From Thiodiazotropha sp050291245 (GTDB lineage: Bacteria; Pseudomonadota; Gammaproteobacteria; Chromatiales; Chromatiaceae): DNA of 64,000 nucleotides. The notes below the pieces were generated by a model. It saw only the letters and a list, made by a program, of their open reading frames with translations, did not search any database and was not told where the DNA came from. Positions 9,169 through 16,707 of the stretch are shown in pieces. The stretch lies in the NCBI GenBank assembly GCA_050291245.1, contig JBNKJP010000061.1:15172-79171 (forward strand), read 5' to 3'. The translations under genes and the position numbers were made by a program. The stretch's first letter is position 1. Every line of letters begins with the position of its first letter.

Positions 9169-10398
9169 TTAGCACCCCTTTACCTTGATTGCTTCAAGAC
9201 CCTCTGCAATACATTTCAAGCGCTCTCGGCGGATCGTCTCCCCCAACTGAGGTCCACTCAGAGACTGGCTCAGCTCCCGGGTCGTAACCTGTCGCGCCTG
9301 TTCGAAAAGTCCCAGCAGGTCCCCGCCTTGCGGAAAGGGGCGGTCGGCCATACCCTGTCGGCCCTGGTGATCGGCCTGGCAGACCCAGACGAACCATTGC
9401 AGATGCTCGGGCTGGCGGAAAGCATCCAGGCCCAGCATCAAGTCCAGCAGGGTCCCGGGGCGAAGCTCGTAGAACCGGTGCATCCGAATATGATAACGGG
9501 CACAGGCACTGGCCAGACGCTCATAGGCGGTCGGCGCCCTGAGCCTGCGGCACAATGCCGTGACGATCTCGGCGCCCCGTTTTTCATGCCCGTGATGGCT
9601 GGGCAGAATGCCTTCGGGGGTGGTCGCCTTGCCCAGATCATGGGTGAGCGCGGCAAACCGGACAGAAACCCGATCGCTCAAGCGGCAGACCGCATCCAGG
9701 GTCAGCAAGGTATGCACCCCGCAATCGACTTCGGGATGCCAGTGGGCGGGTTGGGGTACCCCCCACAGGGCATCGAGCTCCGGCAGTACCCGGGCCAATG
9801 CGCCCCAGTCCCGGAGTGCTTCGAAGAAGGGTCGCGGGCGCGCCTCCCCGAGCACCTTCACCAGCTCCTGCCAGACCCGCTCCGGCACCAGCCGGTCCAA
9901 CTCACCCGCCGTAACCATGCTACGAAACAGGGTTTCGGTCTCCGGGGCCAGGTGAAACCCAAGCTCGGCATAACGGGCCAGAAAACGGGCGGCACGCAGT
10001 ACCCGCAACGGGTCCTCCCGAAAGGCCTCGGAGACGTGTCTCAGGACCCGCGCCTGAAGATCCCGGAACCCGCCGAAGGGATCGATCAATCCACCCTGTT
10101 CGTCTTCCGCCATGGCGTTGACCGTGAAATCCCGCCGGCTCAAATCCTCTTCCAGGGTCACTGCGGGATCCGCGATCACCTGCCCGGGCTGCAAACCGGC
10201 CGAACGCCGGGTACGCGCCAAGGCATATTCTTCATGGGTCTCGGGGTGGAGAAATACCGGAAAGTCTCGGCCGACCTGATGATAGCCCAGGGCGAGCATC
10301 TGCTCGGGGGTTGCGCCAACCACCAGATAGTCGCGTTCGGTCACCGGGCGATGCAGCAACCGGTCCCTGATCGCACCACCCACCCGGTACACCTGCAT
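9169..10398 (-). CDS. cca: CCA-adding tRNA nucleotidyltransferase with HD domain
   Basis: The enzyme adds or repairs the 3'-terminal CCA of tRNAs without a nucleic-acid template. The 409-residue product has the expected bacterial length. The nucleotidyltransferase head shows GGAIRD at 7-12, the metal-binding segment TERDYLVVG (acidic residues Glu21 and Asp23; E. coli has Asp at the first position), then VGRDFPVFLHP and RRDFTVNAMA. The C-terminal HD phosphohydrolase domain is present (THDLGKATTPEG, HHGHE), as in the gammaproteobacterial multifunctional form. It is transcribed leftwards and is separated by about 100 bp from the AAA gene. Confidence 0.95.
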   Translation of the reverse strand: MQVYRVGGAIRDRLLHRPVTERDYLVVGATPEQMLALGYHQVGRDFPVFLHPETHEEYALARTRRSAGLQPGQVIADPAVTLEEDLSRRDFTVNAMAEDEQGGLIDPFGGFRDLQARVLRHVSEAFREDPLRVLRAARFLARYAELGFHLAPETETLFRSMVTAGELDRLVPERVWQELVKVLGEARPRPFFEALRDWGALARVLPELDALWGVPQPAHWHPEVDCGVHTLLTLDAVCRLSDRVSVRFAALTHDLGKATTPEGILPSHHGHEKRGAEIVTALCRRLRAPTAYERLASACARYHIRMHRFYELRPGTLLDLMLGLDAFRQPEHLQWFVWVCQADHQGRQGMADRPFPQGGDLLGLFEQARQVTTRELSQSLSGPQLGETIRRERLKCIAEGLEAIKVKGC

Positions 10399-10515
10399 CA
10401 GTGAGGACGTTCCACCAGCACCCCGTTCCGGGGCAGAGGAATGACGAAGTGACAGATCGACCCATCCGACCCCCCTCCATGACCCGCTTGCCCGCGATCC
10501 CGTGAGTCGCGGTAC

Positions 10516-10986
10516 TCAGTAGCCACGCACATCCTTGAGGTGCTCCTTGGCGGCCTTGAGTGCCTCCTCGGCCTGCTTCACCCGCTCGAAATATTCGGGT
10601 CGGATGCGACTCTGACCACCCACCAGGGTTTGCCGGTCGTCATCGTTCATCTCACTCGTCTGCTTCAGTTCCTCTTCCGCCTTGTCTACGGCCTGCTGCG
10701 CCTTTTCAAGCCTCTCCCGGTGGCTCGCCTCCTTTTCCAGTCGCTTGTCCCGAGCCTCCTCCATCGCCTTGCGGATCGCCTCGTTACGTTCCAGGGTATG
10801 GCGAATCGACTCTTGCGAGGGTCCCTCCTCGATCTCAACACGTTGCGTCTTTGCGCCATTCTCGGGAGGAGTATCCGTGTAGGTGACATTGCCTTCTTCA
10901 TCGACCGAGCGAAACACCTCGCCGGCCGACAGGACGAATGGAATCAACATCAGACCGACCCAGAGCGCGTAGCGTTGCTTTGGCAT
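10516..10986 (-). CDS. DUF4124 domain protein, exported, with coiled coil
   Basis: From the ATG at 10986 the product has 156 residues, starting with a signal peptide (MPKQRYALWVGLMLIPFVLS) directly followed by the DUF4124 signature EVFRSVDEEGNVTYTDTPPE. This start has a GGGGAAGG ribosome binding site; the open frame extends upstream without a plausible signal peptide. The rest is a highly charged helical region (about residues 60-150) likely to form a coiled coil. DUF4124 proteins are common in the gammaproteobacterial periplasm and have no settled function. A second DUF4124 protein is encoded at 32161-32664. Confidence 0.82.
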   Translation of the reverse strand: MPKQRYALWVGLMLIPFVLSAGEVFRSVDEEGNVTYTDTPPENGAKTQRVEIEEGPSQESIRHTLERNEAIRKAMEEARDKRLEKEASHRERLEKAQQAVDKAEEELKQTSEMNDDDRQTLVGGQSRIRPEYFERVKQAEEALKAAKEHLKDVRGY

Positions 10987-11285
10987 AACCTTCCCCTGCA
11001 CTTCGTCAAATAATGGAACCGGATATTCACCGGGTTGGCACAACCATTTGATCCATTCTCTCACACAGCCGTCTTGGCATCATCCAACATCGTGTCTGAG
11101 TGTCCGATATCCCTTTTCACCCATAATATCCCTATGAAGTATTCGACCGGAATCGGAAGCGGTTTCTCCCAATATCTGAAAAGCAGAAAAAAATGCCTGA
11201 ATTTGCCCTTTGAAGATGCACGAAACCCGCTTTTGCCTGTTAGAGTTGGTACTATCAGTCATCCGCGCCTCTGAGGAGATTTCGC

Positions 11286-11609
11286 ATGAACGATTTTGCC
11301 GAAAAACGCAGCTTCCACCGCATGGCTGTGAACGGACCGGTTCGTTTCCGCATCAATGGTGACCCGGAGGTTTCAACAGGTCGGGTTGTTAATCTGAGCG
11401 GTAACGGACTGCTCATTGCTCACGAGCGGGAACTCCCGATTAACGCCCGGATGGCGGTCATGATCACACCCACTCAGGCGATCACCCCTCCCCTGGCGGC
11501 AGAGGTCGAGGTACTTCGCTGTGATCCGAATGAAGCCGAGGGATTTCAGACAGCCTGCCGAATCGTCAAGATCCTCGCGGACAACGAGATCGGCCCGGAT
11601 TTTATCTGA
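11286..11609 (+). CDS. PilZ domain protein (cyclic di-GMP binding candidate)
   Basis: This 107-residue single-domain PilZ protein carries both c-di-GMP contact motifs: an RxxxR element at the N-terminus (KRSFHRMAV) and NxSxxG (NLSGNGLL) at about residues 37-44. PilZ proteins bind the second messenger and adjust motility, polysaccharide synthesis or other outputs through partner proteins. The start codon follows a GAGGAG ribosome binding site. No cyclase or phosphodiesterase lies next to it, so its partner is unknown. Confidence 0.9.
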   Translation: MNDFAEKRSFHRMAVNGPVRFRINGDPEVSTGRVVNLSGNGLLIAHERELPINARMAVMITPTQAITPPLAAEVEVLRCDPNEAEGFQTACRIVKILADNEIGPDFI

Positions 11610-11688
11610 GTTTGCGGACCGACCCCGGCAGCTGTAAGCGACAACAGCGCACACTTCGCCGGATCACGCCCAAATGAATCAGGCATGC

Positions 11689-11716
11689 GTTCCCACGCAG
11701 AGCATGGGAACGAGGT
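11689..11716. repeat. Dispersed palindromic repeat, GTTCCCACGC family, copy 1
   Basis: An imperfect inverted repeat, GTTCCCACGC then AGAGC then ATGGGAAC, lies between the PilZ and cytochrome c' genes. The same core occurs at 16365-16396 and 16444-16480. It is a REP-like intergenic element that can fold into a stem-loop. Confidence 0.75.
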
Positions 11717-11779
11717 AAACCCTTCAGATTGACGCCCGCAGGACTGGGATCCCGAAGTGTCTCCGTCCCGGATACGGAC

Positions 11780-12247
11780 TCATTCTTTGAATTTCTTGTG
11801 ACACGCCCTACAACGTCCGCCCGTATCCTTGAGCGCGGCCCCGATGCTCGCCTTGTCGCCCCCGGCCACGGCGGCATTCAACGCCTTTGCCGCTACGCGC
11901 AGATCCTCGTACTTGCTTTTGAAGTCATCGAAATCGAGCCAGATGTCGGGTAAGGCGTCGCTCTCATCCGACTCGGAGTCAATGGGAAAACCGCTCAACA
12001 GATCGAGCTGGGTGGCCGTTTCCAGGTCCTTTGCCATGCCCGCGAAGCGTCCGGCATCATAGGGTTTCGCGCCCTTCATCATGGCACTCATGCCTTTCAG
12101 GTTCCAACCAAAGACCTCCATCACCCCTTGCCGGTATTCCACCGCCTTTTCCACATCCCCGGCCTGGCTGGATACCCCGCCCAGGGAGAGTACCAGCGCT
12201 GTGGCGGCCATCGCAGCCAATTTCAAATGGAACGGATTTTTCTTCAT
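11780..12247 (-). CDS. Cytochrome c' (class II c-type cytochrome)
   Basis: This 155-residue exported haem protein has a signal peptide of about 29 residues ending near SSQAG and a single CxxCH haem-attachment motif at the very C-terminus (CRACHKKFKE, about residues 146-155), as expected for the four-helix cytochrome c' family. These periplasmic proteins bind NO and CO and protect against nitrosative stress in many proteobacteria. The gene is alone on its strand. The upstream gap to the FAD/Fe-S gene is AT-rich and could hold divergent promoters. Confidence 0.92.
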   Translation of the reverse strand: MKKNPFHLKLAAMAATALVLSLGGVSSQAGDVEKAVEYRQGVMEVFGWNLKGMSAMMKGAKPYDAGRFAGMAKDLETATQLDLLSGFPIDSESDESDALPDIWLDFDDFKSKYEDLRVAAKALNAAVAGGDKASIGAALKDTGGRCRACHKKFKE

Positions 12248-12372
12248 GGATATTCCCCTTCGCAGTTATTCGATATTGATAAATTCTATGATTCCAAAAT
12301 GAAGACCAAAGCTTTATTTAGGTTACAATAGCCCGCCTGTCCCAATCCTGACCGGTAATACCCAATCGATCG

Positions 12373-15300
12373 ATGAGCATGCAGCCGAGTGCGCGGATTC
12401 GTGAAATCCCCTACAACTATACCTCGTTCTCAGACCGGGAGATCGTCATCCGGTTCCTCGGAGAGCCGATGTGGATGCTCATCGAGGAGTTACGCGGTAG
12501 CCGTCGCACCGGGCGTTCGGCGCGCATGCTGTTTGAGATCCTGGGGGACATGTGGGTCATCAACCGCAACCCCTACCTGCAGGACGATCTGCTGGACAAT
12601 GAACAGCGCCGCCAGGCCCTGGTCAACGCCCTGACCCACCGTCTGGATCAGTTCGGCGCCCGCACCAATAACAATCAAAAGGCCGAGCAGTTGCTCAGCG
12701 CCACCCGCGAGGCGGTGGCCCGTTTTGCCCGGCAGTTCGAGGAGCTGCTCGCCCTGCGGCGGCGCACCCGACAGAACCTGATTGGCCTGACCCGGGCGGA
12801 CAACATCGATTTCAGCGGCTTTGCCCGGGTATCCCATGCCACCGATGCCACCGACTGGCGGGTGGAGATCCCCTTCGTGGTCATCACCCCCGATAAAGAG
12901 GAAGAGGTCGCGCCTATCGTGCGGGCCTGCATCGACTCGGGTCTCAGCCTGATCCCCCGGGGGGGCGGTACCGGCTATACCGGCAGCGCGGTCCCCCTGG
13001 ATCCCCATACCGCGGTGATCAATACCGAAAAGCTCGACCGGGTGGGCCCGGTCGAAACCCTGGAACTGCCCGGAGTTTCCGGCCCGGTACCCACTATCCA
13101 CACCGGCGCTGGGGTGGTGACCCGACGGGTCTCGGATGCGGCGGATGCCCAGGGCCTGGCGTTTGCCGTAGACCCTACCTCCCAGGACGCCTCCACCATC
13201 GGCGGCAATATCGCGATGAACGCCGGGGGCAAGAAGGCGGTGCTCTGGGGTACCACCCTGGACAATCTCGCGAGCTGGCGCATGGTCACCCCCGAGGGGG
13301 AGTGGCTGGAGATCGAACGGCTCAACCACAATCTGGGCAAAATCCATGATCAGGCGGAGGTAAAGTTCCGCCTCACCCGCTATGACAGCAGCGGCAAAAC
13401 CCCAATCGGAGAACCCCGGATACTGAGCATGCCCGGCCTGGCCTTCCGCAAGGCGGGGCTGGGCAAGGATGTGACCGACAAATTCCTCTCCGGTCTGCCC
13501 GGAGTACAGAAGGAGGGGTGCGACGGGCTCATCACCTCGGCCCGCTTCGTGCTCCATCGCATGCCCAGTCAGGTGCGCACCCTGTGCCTGGAGTTCTTCG
13601 GATCGGATATCGGCAAGGCAGTCCCCGCCATCGTCGAACTCAAGAACTATCTGGACAGCCACGAGCAAGTATTGCTCGTCGGACTCGAACACCTGGATGA
13701 ACGCTATCTCAAGGCGGTCAAGTACTCGACCAAGGCCGCCCGCCATGAACGGCCCAAGATGGTCCTGCTGGCCGACCTGGCCAGTGACGACGAAATCCGC
13801 CTTGAGGAGACCGCCGCCGAGGTGGTGCGCATGACCCGGGCCCGGGAGGGCGAAGCCTTCATCGCCAGCAGTCCCGAAGCCAGACGTAATTTCTGGCTCG
13901 ACCGGGCCCGCACCGCAGCCATATCCGCGCATACCAATGCCTTCAAAATCAACGAAGACGTGGTCATCCCCCTCGACCGCCTGGCCGCATACAGCCGCGG
14001 GATCGAACGCATCAACATCGAGGAATCGATCCGAAACAAGATTGCGATCGCCAATGAAGTTGCCACCTATCTTGCGAGTGATCACTCACTTCACAAGCCC
14101 GACGACGACGCGGAAGCGAGTGATGAAAACCGCAACATCCTGCAAGCAAAGCTCGAACTGGCGCAACGCGCGGTGGATGAGGCGCGCAACCGCTGGCGCG
14201 CGCTGCTCGATCACCTGGACGAACCCGCGGCCCATCATCGGACCCTGCTCCGGGATGTGGACGATGCGCAGATTCAGGAGGATGACCGGGTACTCGATCT
14301 GCTGCTGCGCCGGGACCTGGTGGTCTCCTACCGCCAGGAGGTGGCCCGGCAACTGGACGAGGCCTTTCCCGGTCAGGATGTGCGCCGTCTGCGCCATGCC
14401 CTGCGCGAGATTCACTCCCGACTGCGTGATGCCCGCCTGTTCGTCGCCCTGCACATGCATGCCGGCGACGGCAATGTACACACCAACATCCCGGTCCATT
14501 CCGACAACTACGCCATGCTCCGGCAGGCCGACCGGATCGTCGACCGGATCATGGATCTGGCCCTGAGTCTCGACGGGGCCATCTCCGGTGAACACGGCAT
14601 CGGGTTGACCAAGCTGCAATACCTCTCGGGGGACAAGCTCGAGGCCTTTGCCCACTACAAACAGGCGGTCGATCCTCAGGGTTATTTCAACCGGGGCAAA
14701 CTCATCGCCGGAGCGGATCTGGCACTGGCCTACACCCCCTCGCTGCGGTTGCTGGAACAGGAGGCCCTGATCCTCGAAGAGAGTGAACTCGGCATCCTCA
14801 ACGACGAGATCAAGCACTGCCTGCGTTGCGGTAAGTGTAAACCGGTGTGCATGACCCACATTCCCCGGGCCAACCTGCTCTACTCGCCTCGCAACAAGAT
14901 TCTCGCCACCGGGCTGATCATCGAGGCCTTTCTTTACGAGGAGCAGACCCGCCGGGGCGTCTCGTTGCAGCACTTCAGCGAGATGAACGATGTGGCGGAC
15001 CACTGCACCGTGTGCCACAAGTGCGAGAACCCCTGCCCGGTGAACATCGATTTCGGCGCGGTCACCACACGCATGCGCAAGATTCTGGTCGATCGGGGCA
15101 AGAAACGCTCCAGCCTCGGCGCCAAGGCGGCGATGACCTTTCTCAACATCACCCATCCCAGGGCAATCCGCTGGTTACGGCGGGGTATGGCCGAGTGGGG
15201 CTTCAAGGGACTCAATCTGGGACACGCCCTGGCGGGCCGCATCGGTCTCCTGAAACAACCGGAGCAACCACCCCACGCCACCACCGGCCAGCCCAAACCC

Positions 15301-16230
15301 CAGACCCTGATGGTGGAAATGCTGCAGGCCCCGATCCGGGTCGAGGCCCCCCGCCAGACCCTGCGGGACGCCCTCAGGCTGGATGACCCCAGCTCGGTGC
15401 CGATCCTGCGAAACCCGGACAAGGTGAGTGACGAGAGCGACGCGATCTTCTACTTTCCCGGCTGCGGCTCCGAGCGGCTCTATAGCGAGATCGGCCTGGC
15501 AACCCTGGCCATGCTCCACGAACTGGGGGCGGAAACCGTACTACCCCCCGGTTACCTGTGCTGCGGCTATCCTCAGACCGCGGCGGGCCTGCATGCACGG
15601 GGACGTCAGATCAGCACGGAGAACCGGGTCCTGTTCCACCGCATCGCCAACACCCTCAACTACATGGATATCAAGACCGTACTGGTCTCCTGCGGTACCT
15701 GCATGGATCAGCTGCTGCAATATGAGTTCGAGAAGATCTTTCCCGGCTGCCGGCTGCTCGACATCCACGAGTATCTATTGGAAAAAGGTGTGCATCTGGA
15801 TGGCCGGCAGACCACCGAATACCTCTATCACGACCCCTGTCACACCCCGATCAAACACTACAGCCCGATTCAGGTGGCCGCGTCGCTGACCGGCAAACCG
15901 GTGCTGCTCAGCGACCGCTGCTGCGGAGAGGCAGGCACCCTGGGTACCAGTCGACCGGATATCGCCAACCAATTGCGCTACCGCAAATCGGAGGAACTGG
16001 CTCAAGGGATCGCGACAATCCATGCCCGGAAGACGGAGGCTAAAGTACCGATCAAGCTGTTGACCAGTTGCCCGGCCTGCCAGCAAGGCCTGAGCCGCTA
16101 CACGGACCAAACCGGGTTGAAACCCGAATACCTGGTGCTGGAACTGGTTCGCCAACGCCAGGGGGATCAGTGGCAGCAACAGTTCGTCGAACGGGTACTC
16201 CAGGACGGCATCGAGCGGGTGCTTGTATAG
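12373..16230 (+). CDS. Large FAD-linked oxidoreductase with two 4Fe-4S clusters and cysteine-rich domains (DUF3683 type)
   Basis: This single 1,285-residue polypeptide combines parts that are separate subunits in glycolate or D-lactate oxidases. An N-terminal DUF3683-like region (1-150) is followed by an FAD-binding domain with PRGGGTGYTGSAVPLDP at about 195, then an FAD-oxidase C domain with HMHAGDGNVHTN (about 695) and SGEHGIG. Next come two ferredoxin-type motifs, CLRCGKCKPVC (about 816) and CTVCHKCENPC (about 878). Two cysteine-rich (CCG) domains close the protein (FPGCGSERL about 1027, CCGYPQ, HDPCH about 1153, CCGEAG, SCPAC). A D-2-hydroxyacid dehydrogenase feeding electrons to quinone is likely, but the substrate is not shown. 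It is cytoplasmic or membrane-associated, with no signal peptide. Confidence 0.92.
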   Translation: MSMQPSARIREIPYNYTSFSDREIVIRFLGEPMWMLIEELRGSRRTGRSARMLFEILGDMWVINRNPYLQDDLLDNEQRRQALVNALTHRLDQFGARTNNNQKAEQLLSATREAVARFARQFEELLALRRRTRQNLIGLTRADNIDFSGFARVSHATDATDWRVEIPFVVITPDKEEEVAPIVRACIDSGLSLIPRGGGTGYTGSAVPLDPHTAVINTEKLDRVGPVETLELPGVSGPVPTIHTGAGVVTRRVSDAADAQGLAFAVDPTSQDASTIGGNIAMNAGGKKAVLWGTTLDNLASWRMVTPEGEWLEIERLNHNLGKIHDQAEVKFRLTRYDSSGKTPIGEPRILSMPGLAFRKAGLGKDVTDKFLSGLPGVQKEGCDGLITSARFVLHRMPSQVRTLCLEFFGSDIGKAVPAIVELKNYLDSHEQVLLVGLEHLDERYLKAVKYSTKAARHERPKMVLLADLASDDEIRLEETAAEVVRMTRAREGEAFIASSPEARRNFWLDRARTAAISAHTNAFKINEDVVIPLDRLAAYSRGIERINIEESIRNKIAIANEVATYLASDHSLHKPDDDAEASDENRNILQAKLELAQRAVDEARNRWRALLDHLDEPAAHHRTLLRDVDDAQIQEDDRVLDLLLRRDLVVSYRQEVARQLDEAFPGQDVRRLRHALREIHSRLRDARLFVALHMHAGDGNVHTNIPVHSDNYAMLRQADRIVDRIMDLALSLDGAISGEHGIGLTKLQYLSGDKLEAFAHYKQAVDPQGYFNRGKLIAGADLALAYTPSLRLLEQEALILEESELGILNDEIKHCLRCGKCKPVCMTHIPRANLLYSPRNKILATGLIIEAFLYEEQTRRGVSLQHFSEMNDVADHCTVCHKCENPCPVNIDFGAVTTRMRKILVDRGKKRSSLGAKAAMTFLNITHPRAIRWLRRGMAEWGFKGLNLGHALAGRIGLLKQPEQPPHATTGQPKPQTLMVEMLQAPIRVEAPRQTLRDALRLDDPSSVPILRNPDKVSDESDAIFYFPGCGSERLYSEIGLATLAMLHELGAETVLPPGYLCCGYPQTAAGLHARGRQISTENRVLFHRIANTLNYMDIKTVLVSCGTCMDQLLQYEFEKIFPGCRLLDIHEYLLEKGVHLDGRQTTEYLYHDPCHTPIKHYSPIQVAASLTGKPVLLSDRCCGEAGTLGTSRPDIANQLRYRKSEELAQGIATIHARKTEAKVPIKLLTSCPACQQGLSRYTDQTGLKPEYLVLELVRQRQGDQWQQQFVERVLQDGIERVLV

Positions 16231-16268
16231 AACGCCGGGGATCCTGGTGCGCATGGCGCTTAGTTAAC

Positions 16269-16297
16269 GTCATCCCAACGCATGCCGGGATCCAAAA
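16269..16297 (+). repeat. Dispersed repeat, GTCATTCCGG family, degenerate copy
   Basis: The sequence GTCATCCCAACGCATGCCGG followed by GATCC matches the repeats at 56576-56603 and 61308-61336, with some decay in the left arm. It is an imperfect palindrome lying directly after the FAD/Fe-S oxidoreductase gene. Confidence 0.6.
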
Positions 16298-16364
16298 CAC
16301 CTGACAAAGTGACATTCCCGGACTCCACTCATGAGGGCCTCGTTCCCTGGATTCGTCCTTGGAG

Positions 16365-16396
16365 ACCTCGTTCCCACGCTCTGCGTGGGAGCGCAT
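16365..16396. repeat. Dispersed palindromic repeat, GTTCCCACGC family, copy 2
   Basis: GTTCCCACGC, CTCT, GCGTGGGAGC forms a near-perfect stem-loop. It lies about 50 bp from a third copy, in a repeat-rich intergenic region. Confidence 0.75.
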
Positions 16397-16443
16397 ACCT
16401 AAGCCGGGTGTAATGATTAGATCTGAGTTATCCACCGAGCCCG

Positions 16444-16480
16444 TGTCCTTGTTCCCACGCAGAGCGTGGGAACAAGGACA
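16444..16480. repeat. Dispersed palindromic repeat, GTTCCCACGC family, copy 3 (perfect hairpin)
   Basis: Perfect inverted repeat with 17-bp arms (TGTCCTTGTTCCCACGC) around a 3-nt AGA loop. It is the most complete copy of the family in the window and could also act as a transcription terminator or barrier, although no T-tract follows. Confidence 0.8.
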
Positions 16481-16707
16481 GGTACTGGCCCCATAAAACC
16501 ATAGAGCGATCGCGGGTAATCGATTTTGCCGGCTTCGCCACATGATGGATAATACCCCCACTCGCCTACCGGCGGGTGCGCCCCAAACCCGATCCAGAAC
16601 ATCGGGTTCATTGTAAAGCTGTGTCATCCCATCTGGTTTTGTCGCTCAGGGCGATCCCCTGAGACGAATCCGGCCGTGGAACGGCATCTCACAAGGAATC
16701 TGCCCAC

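Larger units (their letters stand above)
16231..16707. other. Non-coding stretch between the FAD/Fe-S oxidoreductase and ppc
   Basis: About 480 bp without a credible gene. It contains one copy of the GTCATTCCGG-type repeat (16269-16297) and two copies of the GTTCCCACGC palindrome (16365-16396, 16444-16480). The rest must include the ppc promoter, but no clear -35/-10 pair was picked out. Confidence 0.7.

Noticed and set aside
12490..14085. 531-residue reading frame antisense to the FAD/Fe-S oxidoreductase
   Set aside because: It lies entirely inside a well-supported gene, has no family match or ribosome binding site, and long antisense frames are expected in GC-rich coding DNA.
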